Source: Candidatus Parcubacteria bacterium
GTDB taxonomy: Bacteria > Patescibacteria > ABY1 > BM507 > UBA12075
NCBI GenBank assembly: GCA_002869165.1
Contig: PKTK01000008.1
Location: 1 to 64,000, forward strand
Direction of reading: 5' to 3'
DNA: 64,000 bases
Position 1 is the first letter of the stretch; the number at the start of each line of letters is the position of its first letter. Positions 29,701-35,244 of this stretch are shown one piece after another. Position numbers and translations under genes: made by a program. A model generated the notes under the pieces. The model was not told the DNA's origin. It saw only the letters and a list, made by a program, of their open reading frames with translations, and did not search any database.

Positions 29701-32429
29701 TAACCTTCAGAATAAACATTACCTGTTCCCGAGTCAGAAATATCTACATAAACACTTTCTCCATCAACTGCTGTCCAAACTGTAAACCATTGATAACCAT
29801 GACCAGTATAAGCAGAACCTGATCTTCTGGTTTCCCATCTAAAACCTGAATCGCTAAATACAGTTGAACCATGTCTTACCTGAGCCATGGCACTTTCACT
29901 AGTAGAATCAGAATTAAGAGAGAAATTTACCATGACTAAATACTGATCTCCGGCAGTGAAATTACTTGAATCAATCGTGTAATTAGATATTTCTGTCCAT
30001 GCTCCAGCTGTTCCAACACTTGTAGTAATTATAGTATCATAAGAAACAAAAGCGTGAGGATTCTCACCTACTGGTGCGTCATTCGCAATCTGCCAGTACC
30101 TTGCTTCTGTAAATTTTTCCGTCTCAGCTGGTCCCAATAAATAAAATTCAGGTGAAATATCTGGAGCATCAAAAGTGTAGAAAAATTCATAGGTTTTACC
30201 AGCTTGCAAATCAACCTCCCAAATAAGTTCATAATAATTTTCCTTTTCTTCAATTTGATATTTATTTTTGTCAGCAAATTCAAAGCCTTTGGGAACTTTT
30301 TCCACAAAGACACCCTGATAATCCTCATCTGAAGTAACAACAAAATTCATTTTATAAAGAGCTTTTGGATAAACACGGGTTGGACCAATCCTCTCAATTT
30401 CCATTTGAATGTCTTTTTTAACTTCAATTGTTTCATTAATCTTAAACTCACCGTTTTCTCCTTGGGCAGTGAGTTTAAAATCATAATAACCCTCTTCTTT
30501 GAATTTGAAATAGGCATAAAAATCAGGCTCATTTATCACGTTATTGGGTCCGCAAAGAGAATTGATTATTATATCTGTATTGAAAGTACTTAAATATTTA
30601 TAAGTTCCGTCGGGCTGTCTCACTTCAAGTAATAAGTATTCTGGGTCACACACCGTGTCACCATTCTCATCCAAAACAGCCATTTGTATATAGGCACTTT
30701 CTCCTTTTTTATAAACAGATTTGTTAAAGTTCATACCCAAAACTCCCCAATTAAAATCCTGAGAAGACTCATATATCTCGCCATTATCACTAATACTTAT
30801 ATACATGGTATATTTGCCTGGCTTAAAACGTCTTGGATCTTTTAATAAAAATATCTCAAACTCACCATCACCTACATACCTATAATCAAATTTCGGAGAT
30901 TCTTCCTCATCAATATTCAATCCTTGTACATCTACTGCAACCGCTATATCCTTATATTCGTCACTGAAAAGATTAACTATACCGTCAATAATTTTCTTTA
31001 CTAACTTTTTATTCTTTTTAAATTTAAAATTAAACTCCGGTTTCTCACTAGTTTTAAATTCTGTTTTAGCAGATATCAAATCTAGTACAAAATCCTCGCC
31101 TTTCTTTTCCGTTACTACTTTCTCTTGAATTTCTTCGTAATCATCTGTTGGCTCTCTACTACCATAATTAACTTCAAGCCACAACGAATCAAGGAATATA
31201 ATTGGCAACTTCCCTATATCAAAACCATTCTCATCACGAACAGAAAGTTTTATTTCTAAATTATCAATTTGCTCCCAAGAAACAGATTCAGGAATATCTA
31301 AAATAAAATAATCATTATTTTCATAATTAGATATTATTTCATCAAGATAAAAAGAGTCCAAGACTCTCCAATCAATCACTTCTTCAGAATTATCCCTAAA
31401 AGAAATATCAATTACTTCTCCGCCACTTGCTCCCTTGGCTGCCATTGATATAAAAAGTTTTAAAGAATAATCCTCAGGCTTATCTTCAGACAAAGGAACG
31501 CTGAAATTATTAAAATAAACGTTCTTTTCCTTGCTTTTTGATCCTGAATCAAGGTCCTCCTCAATCATATTCTCGGAACCTGTAGCAAAAACTGTTTTAC
31601 CAGCAAAATATTTACTAATATTAAAGAAATGATTTATTTTATTGAGCCAAGAAACTTCTTTTTTTGAGTCTTCATCAGACTCATTAAATCCTACATCAGC
31701 AGAAGATTCCAAATCTTCGCTTGACTGGTTATCTGAATTATTATCTAATGATTCATTGACGCTGTCCTCCCAAGAAGAATTATCTTCCACGCTCTGCCCT
31801 GATTCCTGGGATTCATTATATTCACTAGACTGATTTTCAGTCTCCTGCCCACTCGATTCATCCTCTCTAAGGTCAGCTTCTACTTTCTGGAAAATTTCTT
31901 CTTGGTTGTTTTTTGTCTCCGTGCTTTCTAAATCAACATCGTTCAGTTCATTTTCTAAGACTTGATTTACTTCATCATTACCTGAAACTGTCTCGACAGA
32001 TCCATCGGAAGTATTTAAATCAATAATAATCTCTGAAGCCTTGTTTTGTTCTTGTCCAGTATCCAAAGCATCTAATTCAACCCGAGGAGTCCAAATGTCA
32101 TTCTTAATTTCCAAAGATGGTTTTAGATATTCAATCTCTTCTAAAGAAAAATAAGCAGAATTAACTGGATTAAAATCATCAAAATTTGCCTGAGCTGATA
32201 AATCTTGATAAAAAATATTATCAACTGCTTGCCACATAACAAATTCATCTTCATCAAAATAAAACGAACCTGGAATAACTTTGACTGTATCAGAATAAGC
32301 TTTTACAAAATCAAAATGACCGCTTCCAAATGAAAAAACGGTCATTACAAAAATTAGTAAAAACAAAAATTTTACATAAAAATTTGAAAGTATTTTTCTA
32401 AATACTTTTTTTATCAGCATGGGGTGCAA
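14715..32429 (-). CDS. Giant 5904-aa multidomain surface protein
   Basis: One uninterrupted frame of 17.7 kb. The N-terminus has a signal peptide or anchor (about residues 10-45), then an acidic Ser/Glu/Asp-rich stretch (about 130-290) and Ig-like domains (to about 1180). The middle consists of a recurring unit with a Cys-pair strand (C.SGT.Y..C.S.IW), a GYKWQVMACDDDS.C..W strand, and an Fn3-like domain beginning AP.PPG.L and holding Y.IFYK.GTSGV..DTEH and YVFNIWAYD..GNKAS. Six such Fn3 starts lie near 28490, 26700, 23620, 22870, 20230 and 18115. Two DUF2341-like domains (W(Y)D.(N/D)W.YRK.LTI, near 27890 and 22250) are each followed by a LamG/concanavalin-like domain; the second is split by a glycine-rich insert. 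The C-terminal ~580 residues are paralogous to the protein at 7337-9103. Likely a cell-surface adhesin; substrate unknown. Confidence 0.8.
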   Translation of the reverse strand: MHPMLIKKVFRKILSNFYVKFLFLLIFVMTVFSFGSGHFDFVKAYSDTVKVIPGSFYFDEDEFVMWQAVDNIFYQDLSAQANFDDFNPVNSAYFSLEEIEYLKPSLEIKNDIWTPRVELDALDTGQEQNKASEIIIDLNTSDGSVETVSGNDEVNQVLENELNDVDLESTETKNNQEEIFQKVEADLREDESSGQETENQSSEYNESQESGQSVEDNSSWEDSVNESLDNNSDNQSSEDLESSADVGFNESDEDSKKEVSWLNKINHFFNISKYFAGKTVFATGSENMIEEDLDSGSKSKEKNVYFNNFSVPLSEDKPEDYSLKLFISMAAKGASGGEVIDISFRDNSEEVIDWRVLDSFYLDEIISNYENNDYFILDIPESVSWEQIDNLEIKLSVRDENGFDIGKLPIIFLDSLWLEVNYGSREPTDDYEEIQEKVVTEKKGEDFVLDLISAKTEFKTSEKPEFNFKFKKNKKLVKKIIDGIVNLFSDEYKDIAVAVDVQGLNIDEEESPKFDYRYVGDGEFEIFLLKDPRRFKPGKYTMYISISDNGEIYESSQDFNWGVLGMNFNKSVYKKGESAYIQMAVLDENGDTVCDPEYLLLEVRQPDGTYKYLSTFNTDIIINSLCGPNNVINEPDFYAYFKFKEEGYYDFKLTAQGENGEFKINETIEVKKDIQMEIERIGPTRVYPKALYKMNFVVTSDEDYQGVFVEKVPKGFEFADKNKYQIEEKENYYELIWEVDLQAGKTYEFFYTFDAPDISPEFYLLGPAETEKFTEARYWQIANDAPVGENPHAFVSYDTIITTSVGTAGAWTEISNYTIDSSNFTAGDQYLVMVNFSLNSDSTSESAMAQVRHGSTVFSDSGFRWETRRSGSAYTGHGYQWFTVWTAVDGESVYVDISDSGTGNVYSEGYQAFVLNLDEYLVESTDWYYDTATHSGNLSSAWSTDGASIDISGGNNEWMVMAMGQFLSDSTSADMQMRINNTTDSNIFSSLTYEGEDVDDYRPLVAMTGDIISVTETWRVYAADAAATQDWTDSKIFALNINAFRDHQIATGTGLVAIAPQSTWVQAHSMASYNVESTADTFVWSNEVVNMGENRKVLYTRVQVDNTTTPTGFDDFARELPAGSTDYNAIHNFFVSSMSTGSHTIDADLQETVDAVPNPIAQDHNMVAFSLELKPITVLNVLGQEQYEADATTTIANGGWTDDEVVLYAQASDLDGGSSYVDLYFELIASSSSFTTSTSTPSGACSSGTTYSSCASNIWTVQASASGSIATGTVSITSIPEELSGYKWQVFAIEEVGNSSSWGVYNESVPNFYVDTASPTPPGALTENSTLGTSIALNFGASTTETFFSHYKIFYKEGSSGVTESDTEHLDSNLNYQDYNSAQTTTINGLSPGLTYVFNIWAYDLSGKKASSTEISLTTATALSVTAYKQYKSNGLTEIANNAYTNESEVVLSALASDVNATTTEVDFYFQVAKDDGSFIADTNPPGSSCVSGTAFGSCSSKIWTVFASSSAWYDDNWIYRKKLTINSTYVESTELGFPVLATTTDPNLAHISNGGNVASSTGADIVVTDSDAQTLLNFEREYYDPSTGELVIWVKTDISSTTNKDIYIYYGNSSVNQDYSTTTGVWDSNYVMVQHLEESSGVHYDSTFNSNDSATVSVTNQDASGQIDGADEFGGAAAGNQIDLNTSASFNALDNMTAEAWINTDNNAVANQSIISFYSRGNDRTWMYLADNTNGIRIYNDLNNSNADFATTGIAPDSSTWHHVAWVIDGAYWRIFIDGEEQGLSASALTMSSLDDGFSVSIGRRAGDEDYEWDGKLDEIRVSNTARSSNWLRTQYNNQKDVNTFISIGSQETEPNANGIVNITSLPDRGTSTDSDVGYKWQVMSCNASNACSSWDDFNPSIPNFKIDTTAPNAPGDLSLATTTPTSIELNFGSEASDNNFSHYKIFYKKGILGVSPADTEHSDSNLSYIDYNGAATTTITGLEAYTQYVINIYAYDGAGNYTSATELSVTTSQAPHARARSVMFLGGTYSANGNSGKLSDTNHTFSSFNFNLAETEVEIRNAYVLFESQFEAYHSNASNYTGFNLAFDVCQESCTADAFSGTGNVLLDDNTTLVYGESGSNQVRLLMDVTDEVQLATYVGDATNMEAQIGYRLETGSATSSIASAKAKLIITYAFNNDDSDNYTNTVIYPLESSNSGDSGSRMTSQADDCSKNSDCPLFTYNVTVPEMSSALSQWFEMYSVNDGNGSSDVNVDINIQGSDVDSDIFIHEAVNGSDQSNLPLMIFDAMPGFSENTAQILEMHAESPGVATYYLDGGEVFETYSASLSAPIKTRTVSFPLGVLTNGQSLSTASATASVYFPENGSGYGIVDIKKAWFRVVSNSYDGAARTITVSSKVGDNSKSSNYVYSLDTGTSVVKPSFNIIHVIPSSNYSELELANANSAKNVSVYATNDSNNIGGVSAELMITYTYTGETSGYLSSINLFGGQSNVSANSHNFSSESLRAVFPELRGDKTLRSASLLSSYLINDSDNDVTSAWFSLGSNISASSPSCSNSFYSHTDSVNSFTEYYFNIRGAMTSIDNQVYQTCISNYNPTDDSAGAKMNSIWLYTYQWDAPPSDFTQYSYRWYENNDAISPVTAMANEGESISNVNLADVLRLRMNIAISGSLLATNTQTFKLQYGTSTDCTTISDWYDVGGLAADSDWRAYNNPSPIDGTTLDSYLLATSTVSESYEEVNPSVSNPKSIAIGGYGEWDWVIVNNSASSDVGYCFRMVEGDSSSLDTYLNSSYAKLTTAPSNTLPNNPVSLGQFSGDGTSRIINSSWHASDTIQLTAIVIDPNINETLSLYFEFIDNNSTPSSGASEPVGACSSGTAYESCASKIWYVSSGLGTFIDTPFIATTTITGIISSSTGYKWQVMACDDDSECTSWVTYGSQPNLYIDTVAPTPPGSLVFASSSPTAISLTFGSETVEDNFDTYRIFYKVGTSGVDETDDEHTDLNLGYIDYNGYGTTTLTNLSANTTYVFNIWAYDEAGNKASATVETLGTTASSYNQPTGFLVATNQKDDGTGAIDIAILVDDPYNDNTLRARILFDEGIDCDFSTPAKDTLDETDENISATYGDPDIDNNSFYQVGTSTSWIISSLGQNYVFFDWLSKYNAPNANTTYCLGLVVNDGLFDQVATHTKLVLIDNLAPSTPGALTINKKNFDSVVLNFGAESFDSRFDQYKIYYHTGTTTVSEDDTVFDLSDDPNLDNVDYGEAATTTISGLEPNTWYSINIWAYDNLGNKASSTQLNFKTNASPTNISADNQYRDDGITLIPNNTWINENNVILRSSVHDQDSGDLVTFYYELIPVESNFSSSNQVPVNVCSSGTSYGVCSSHIWEVSTTTYSLPADWYDADWLYRKILTIDSGLVLADQNDYPLLATTTDSDLAAYARSDGLDILFTDSSGTTTLMFELENFDSSSGELVAWIKTNISSLSDTVVYMYYGNSSWSTDLSTSTGVCMNNFSGVWHLDENVIDDSSQVDIHFDYSGNSNYGSQYGNNELGAWIYNGQSFYGIDDYISVADSASLDFTSSMSMSFWMNASVAENSSTTIFSVVGSDNFVVPDGVTQITVKSWGAGGGGGSGGSNGASQGGIGGGGAYGEAIFNVSPGETLNVHVGGAGGGGTYDGSTAGGGGGGGGRTEVVRASDSNTLIVVAAGGGGGGGYDTASDGGAGGAGGAISGSDGSDSGSAGGGGGATLSAGGTGGTGGNNTGSDGASITGGAGADGRNGEGADGSENNGGVTNGGDGGGATVQGPGNAGGGGGGSGYYGGGGGSSAGATGAGAGGGGGSTYVSLLAISSSTESGSGNIAANTDDSDYVSGIGSGGTGGNSTLAGSSGGDGYLLIKYNVPVDIIKKGSDAYRIKLDSDKNLSAYINNQVATATIDNGWNYIVLTYDQAAGGTEEMKIFINGTKVGTADYSTLITANNDPLIIGENLNGLIDQFEISSTARTENWVKTRYNNLSAANDFVNITSSDAVTSYYESSLIVSIPDNPSNGQGYKWQVMACDDDSDCSAWDAFNIVTPNFKIDTTAPSPPGQLLEYSQTSNTITLQYGLASTEDNFKEYKIFYNTSGASVSESDIEISSSTDNNLYYQDYNSANTITVYGLDPVTTYYFNIWAYDVVDNKASSTQSTASTNAAVSTPGAMFYTKNDSAIYYRVWTGSSWGTEQSSGNITAAGDNIRHIKALRSNDGGKVGIVFKTWDGTNQEWWGTVYRFAANDFVDSTQLDTSYASTDNNQLLTACIAYLSDGEFVVIKNNNGTSGTRVHSWNPIDAWTSEGAGPDPGAVMNGCELEHRPGTDNYLLLTFDEDSDVGSSYYIGGSSYVDNWTNWTQHSSQEEDLDNYVGQAFFDTSNNTRGAISFSNSNSNSYTYAKYFICDSSSINYGGQVSSPSTAPNDWGSNFVHGVFAADPGQVGIAYFAGRDTGGELNVYKVDVTNPTISWSTLTNGDNISKSLLYSETNDSQKPFSIEFYESSKVVVTWADTNNTQPVYLKLTASTDTLDASTSTVPGSDANNWTRTKFYKDPNIDEMLTLYQNDDVDFSAVFWDGGNDQFYSSGNQAWLELASNNTVQDADDRNASYAFAKYNSSPNPPYSLEQYKTDASTTISNGEWTNEDTVNLVASTIDYDNSEEVSLYVQLIANIDTFATTTDGLSSSCDITEDFSACSSKIWFIASSSGDFSYESFTATATISGISNSSIGYKWQTIACDDESACSVWVKYNISGPNFKVDTTPPTPPGNLSVSNVSSESLYLVFGGQSTEDNFDTYKIFYKEGTSGVTEFDTEHIDVNLGSQNYATAIDTQVSGLSSSTQYVFNIWAYDLAGNKASATVEIATTTHNPAYLDQVSFLLENDDGATVNDNSTEASPDTALSDVYIGERINARIQLENTGGDSAIDKVYKLQFENQTDSPGVWTDVGAATEISYSGALSGDSGDTITGFKASANTHTWQDGAFYQGVYQTTTYSLPKNYYTEFVFAIETSNSLTGKTYRLRLYNETDNRFFDEYTIYPSISTISSDIIRYSKESTLSLASSEDDLSYYFDPEGYADINSDDDTNRDELIVDSGYGAYVFATKHVNNTDAASTTWNGQSSTSTVSKNIFLQVYRFGSTNDWVTLDTEFSVLANTDFDLYGEVNSNLSEYYDASNWIYWRVYQDTGSYTLRSDYIDINFSAPIPYTEQIHFRWREDDGTETTATWRELEDIGNPTAGNALGRGSSTRMRIEIANTGGGDATNYNYRLEYATSSDACVADFGAWTALPNTATTEHFEMATSSYFADWDPTTAQLNNSETYSFTAGDMVEETSNSSDDITLSEGFYTEIEYMFYVTNSAIAAETYCFRVTDSGTLLNEYSLYPALTITGSNNSAPYFNVYPSDGGSASTSPTNEDSQITFTATAQDDDGNDYYLAVCQTNSISPGNNTAPTCNGGSWCISDSTTPSTEASCSYTANAATEENPWYAFACDKLPGFGVSQCSPMSQGEGNIYNDSPFVINHRPSFTSVSTLINNQDPGSRFTISTVSSDTDTFYATNTLYLYVCYTDSANFAGCTGGVDDTVCSAIATSSPNAKCDYDDVAPTPAGANTYYAYLFDNHGLAASNNSLSSSYSINNVSPVFGSLVLNGGTNIQPNIRGMSDKVVSVSNGSVQDFNGCTDITSAVSSVYISNAVGSHSCSPDDNTCYQITTDNCSINDCIDASDSTASVICTTTVRYFINPTDSFSNNPSLYWEGYMQLSYGTNFPATTSNQVDVETNIALDVFEDLIDFGSEMFAGENTENYNATTTIVNAGNSPIDTNLSGTDMDSPGYTITVNNIEWNTSVFTYNSGTDLTIGGVNVDIIAPKPTSIATTSDEIYWGMEIPFGADATTYNGYNTFTVILDGDGW
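17750..28930 (-). repeat. Diverged tandem-like repeat units inside the giant gene
   Basis: About six imperfect copies of a roughly 200-residue unit: IWxVxAS strand, GYKWQVMACDDDSxCSxW, PNFKIDTTAPxPPGxL, an Fn3 body with DNFxxYKIFYKxGTSGV, TTTIxGLxxxTxYVFNIWAYDxAGNKAS, then QYKxDxxTxIxNGxWTNExxVxL. Copies are separated by unrelated inserts (DUF2341, LamG, others), so duplication was followed by domain insertion. The copies are clear at protein level and less so at DNA level. Confidence 0.65.
20765..21660 (-). other. Glycine-rich domain inserted in a LamG domain
   Basis: About 300 residues of the giant protein made largely of Gly with Ala, Ser, Asp and Asn (GGGGG runs, GYYGGGGG), opening VPDGVTQITVKSWGAGGGGG-like and closing GDGYLLIKYNV. 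The plus-strand DNA is rich in CCACCG/CCGCCA and stands out in base composition. LamG-like strands flank it on both sides (STTIFS before, KKGSDAYRIKL after), so it appears nested within one LamG domain. Confidence 0.65.
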
Positions 32430-32463
32430 TTTTATTTTATTTTTAGTAAATAAACTACAAAAT

Positions 32464-32537
32464 CACACTAACTAAAAGCTAGTGTGGAAAATATTTTTTA
32501 TTAACTTATTATACCATATACGAGGCAATAAACGCAA
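32464..32537 (-). promoter_or_regulatory. Promoter and 5' leader hairpin of the giant gene
   Basis: On the minus strand TTGCGT (32532-32537), an 18-base spacer and TGG-TATAAT (32508-32516) form a good extended -10 promoter. The expected start is near 32501, giving a leader of about 70 bases. Within it CACACTA / TAGTGTG (32464-32470 and 32480-32486) can form a hairpin. No Shine-Dalgarno; the start codon follows CACCCC. Confidence 0.6.
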
Positions 32538-32642
32538 CAAGATAAACATATGACAAAAATTGCTTAACATAAAGAAAAAGAAAAAGAAAAAAATAATTAA
32601 AAAAATTTTCTAATTACATCTTCAAAAATACCCAATTTTTTA

Positions 32643-32672
32643 TTGCTATAGAGTCATAAAATATGTTATAAT
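32643..32672 (+). promoter_or_regulatory. Promoter of the chemosensory-pilus operon
   Basis: TTGCTA (32643-32648), 18-base spacer, TATAAT (32667-32672) with an upstream TG (TGTTATAAT). Transcription is expected near 32679, about 30 bases before cheW. No other convincing promoter or terminator is seen until 46263, so the plus-strand genes may form one long operon. Confidence 0.6.
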
Positions 32673-32708
32673 TAATACATTATACACATATTTTAATTAA
32701 GAAAATAT

Positions 32709-33338
32709 ATGCAAAACGAAACTGAAAAAATAATCCAAAATGTTGCCAGCCAAAGCAGCGACAGCGACAAAAACGCTGAAATAAAAGATCAAAAAATTCA
32801 GTTAGTTGTATTTGAATTAGATAAGGAGGAATATGCAGTGGAAATCACTGATCTTCAGGAAATAAAAGAAGTACCTGAAGTTACTCCTATCCCAAATGCT
32901 CCTAACTTTATTAGTGGCATTTTTAACTTAAGAGGTAAGATTATTATTGTTGTTAATCTTGAAAAGAGATTCAATCTAGTTCGTGACCATGAACACACTG
33001 GATCAGAAAATATTATTATAACTGAGGTAAGTCAAAACAGTTTCGGGATTCTAGTTGATCGAGTTAAAGAAATAATCAATATTCCTAAATCCACCATTCA
33101 ATCAACCCCCTCTCTTGTTTCCACAAAAATTCATGCAAGTTATTTAAAAGGAGTTGTAGTAATGGCAAATGAAAAAAATCAAACAACAAATGCTGAAAAC
33201 AAAACAAACAATGAAGAGAATATGGACTCTAGACTAATTATTCTTCTAGATTTACCTAAAATGCTTCAAGAAAAAGAACTTTTATCATTTTCTAGTTCAG
33301 TAAAAGACGTTGCTCAAAATACAGAAAACGATAATTAA
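32709..33338 (+). CDS. cheW: CheW chemotaxis coupling protein
   Basis: CheW links chemoreceptors to the kinase CheA at the membrane array. The 209-aa protein has an N-terminal polar extension (residues 1-28) and then a CheW/SH3-like domain (about 34-205): QLVVFELDKEEYAVEITDLQEI, PNAPNFISGIFNLRGKIIIVVNL (the conserved GLINLRG-like motif), and FGILVDRVKEI. An Asn/Thr-rich insertion (about 158-175, near NEKNQTTNAENKTNNEEN) sits between the last strands and lengthens the protein over the usual 150-170 residues. It is the first gene of the operon. Its cognate receptor could be the MCP encoded at 46747-48876. Confidence 0.9.
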   Translation: MQNETEKIIQNVASQSSDSDKNAEIKDQKIQLVVFELDKEEYAVEITDLQEIKEVPEVTPIPNAPNFISGIFNLRGKIIIVVNLEKRFNLVRDHEHTGSENIIITEVSQNSFGILVDRVKEIINIPKSTIQSTPSLVSTKIHASYLKGVVVMANEKNQTTNAENKTNNEENMDSRLIILLDLPKMLQEKELLSFSSSVKDVAQNTENDN

Positions 33339-33366
33339 AATATAATTTATAAATTTAATAAAAACT

Positions 33367-33717
33367 ATGGCAAAAAAAATTTTAATCGCAGATTACAGTG
33401 CATTTATGAGAAAAATGCTAATCGAAATTCTAAACGAAGGAGGTTACACCGAGATCATTGAAGCCGAAAACGGCAAAATAGCTCTTGAAAAAATTGAATC
33501 TGAAAATCCAGATTTGGTTCTTTTGGATATTATCATGCCAGAGGTTGATGGCGTTGAGGTAACCAAGCAAGCAGGTAAAAAAGTTAAAATCATTATTATC
33601 TCAGCTATTGGACAAGAAGGTGTTATTAAAGAGGCTCAAGATAATGGAGCTCTTGGATTTATTGTAAAACCATTTAAAAAAGAGCAGGTACTTGAAGAAG
33701 TAGGCAAACATGTCTAA
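33367..33717 (+). CDS. cheY: CheY-like single-domain response regulator
   Basis: A 116-aa receiver domain. CheY carries the phosphate signal from CheA to its output, here presumably the pilus machinery as there are no flagellar genes. The phospho-acceptor Asp lies in LVLLDIIMP and the conserved Lys in FIVKPF. The acidic pocket has AD (LIADYSAFMRKML) in place of the usual DD, so one metal-coordinating acid is missing, although the FMRKML region is very like Bacillus/Thermotoga CheY. It lies 28 bases after cheW and three bases before cheB. Confidence 0.85.
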   Translation: MAKKILIADYSAFMRKMLIEILNEGGYTEIIEAENGKIALEKIESENPDLVLLDIIMPEVDGVEVTKQAGKKVKIIIISAIGQEGVIKEAQDNGALGFIVKPFKKEQVLEEVGKHV

Positions 33718-33720
33718 TCT

Positions 33721-34785
33721 ATGGCAAATGAAAAAATAAAACTTTTAATCGTAGATGATAGCGCTTTCATGCGCAATCTTGTTAGAGAACTATTAGCTGA
33801 TGAAAAATACATTGACATTGTTGATGAAGCCAAAAACGGTGAAGAGGCTATAAAAAAAGCAAAAGAATTAAAGCCAGCTGTAATCATAATGGATTATAAA
33901 ATGCCAATAAAGAATGGACTGGAAGCTACTGAAGAAATAATGAAAACCAAAGACTACTCCCCTGGCATTGTAATTTTTTCCGCGTATACCGAAGACGGCA
34001 TAAAAGAAGGTTTTCATAGTTTAAGGGTTGGAGCTATTGATTTCATTGCCAAACCAGATGGCTCAAAAGAATCTGAACTTAGAACAATCAAAGCAAAACT
34101 AATCCTAAAAATCAAAGTCGCAGCTAATGCTTTTATTCATGCTAAAACAAAAGATCTAACAAGCGACCCTTTACTTCCAAACGAGACAAAAATAAAAAAC
34201 AATATTCAAGTCGTGGTTATTGGAGCTTCCACTGGAGGACCCCCAGTTGTTGAAAGAATAATCAAAGGAATAAACAGTAATTTTAAAGGAGTTTTGCTTG
34301 TAGTCCAACATATGCCGGAAAAATTCACCAGTATTTTTGCTGAATTAACTAATAAGGAATCAGAAATAGAAGTTAAACAAGCTGAAGAAAGCGAGGAATT
34401 AAAGCCTGGTACCTGCTACATAGCACCAAGTGGTCAGCACATGAAAATTGAAAAACAAGAAGATGATACAGGGGAAATAAAAAAAATAATTCATCTTACT
34501 AGAGAACCAAAAGTTTCTGGCTACAGACCGTCAATTGATGTATTGATGAACTCTGTAAGTAAAATTTACAAAGAGGAATCATTGGGAATAATCCTAACTG
34601 GTATGGGAAGCGATGGTTTAAAAGGTTCAATTAATATGCATGACAACGGAGCTTATATCATTGCTCAATCTCTTCAAACAGCAGTTATTGAATCTATGCC
34701 ATCATCTATAATCAATGCCGGAGTTGCTGATGAGGTGCTTTCTCCTCGTGAAATAAGCAACAGGATAAATTCCTTAAACAATTAA
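33721..34785 (+). CDS. cheB: CheB receptor methylesterase
   Basis: Removes methyl groups from (or deamidates) chemoreceptors for adaptation when phosphorylated. Residues 1-120 are a receiver domain with DD at 12-13, phospho-Asp D58 (IIMDYKMP) and K111. Residues 162-350 are the esterase domain with all three catalytic residues: S170 in GASTGGP, H197 in VQHMPEKF and D298 in GMGSDGL. Length of 354 aa is normal. The stop codon is followed immediately by the cheA ATG. The partner methyltransferase CheR is not in this window. Confidence 0.92.
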   Translation: MANEKIKLLIVDDSAFMRNLVRELLADEKYIDIVDEAKNGEEAIKKAKELKPAVIIMDYKMPIKNGLEATEEIMKTKDYSPGIVIFSAYTEDGIKEGFHSLRVGAIDFIAKPDGSKESELRTIKAKLILKIKVAANAFIHAKTKDLTSDPLLPNETKIKNNIQVVVIGASTGGPPVVERIIKGINSNFKGVLLVVQHMPEKFTSIFAELTNKESEIEVKQAEESEELKPGTCYIAPSGQHMKIEKQEDDTGEIKKIIHLTREPKVSGYRPSIDVLMNSVSKIYKEESLGIILTGMGSDGLKGSINMHDNGAYIIAQSLQTAVIESMPSSIINAGVADEVLSPREISNRINSLNN

Positions 34786-35208
34786 ATGGATCTATCAAAA
34801 TTCAAAGCAATATTTATCTCAGAAGTAGAAGACCAGTTACAGAAACTTAACACTGGTGTTCTTTTACTAGAAAAATTAAATAATAAAGGCGAAATTGACA
34901 CAAAGACTGTTAAAGATACATATAATGAAATGATGAGAGCTAGTCATACCATCAAAGGTTCAAGCGCATCAATGGGTTTTGTAAAAATGGCTTTTTTAAC
35001 TCACATCCTTGAGGATGTTTTTGATGCTGCCAGAAATAATAGATTGAAGCTAAACGAAAAAATGGTTAATCTGGTCTTTAAGTCAATTGACAACATTGAA
35101 AATTCACTAAACAACATCAAAGAAAATGATGAAGAACTAGATTTTGATAATTTTTCTAAAAAATTAAAAAAGGAAACTGGTGTACAAACAGAAGGAATTG
35201 GAAAATAA
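34786..35208 (+). CDS. cheA: CheA N-terminal HPt (P1) part of interrupted cheA
   Basis: This 140-codon frame is the phosphotransfer domain of CheA: four helices with the phospho-accepting His54 in ASHTIKGSSASMGF. It ends with TAA at 35206-35208 in the linker after P1. The same frame continues without start codon for 12 codons (K-R-N-E-D-G-G-P-V-E-L-T), reaches an ATG at 35245 and goes on as the rest of CheA to 36573, so the unbroken gene would be 34786-36573 (596 codons). Split P1 proteins do exist in other systems, where a free HPt could work with a separate kinase. Because the frame is kept and the linker reads as protein, I favour an in-frame nonsense codon. Confidence 0.8.
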   Translation: MDLSKFKAIFISEVEDQLQKLNTGVLLLEKLNNKGEIDTKTVKDTYNEMMRASHTIKGSSASMGFVKMAFLTHILEDVFDAARNNRLKLNEKMVNLVFKSIDNIENSLNNIKENDEELDFDNFSKKLKKETGVQTEGIGK

Positions 35209-35244
35209 AAAAGGAATGAAGATGGCGGTCCTGTTGAATTAACT

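Noticed and set aside
32575..32605. AGAAAA-rich tract as a repeat element or origin
   Set aside because: A short purine-rich run in an AT-rich divergent promoter region; no DnaA-box cluster or longer repeat was found.
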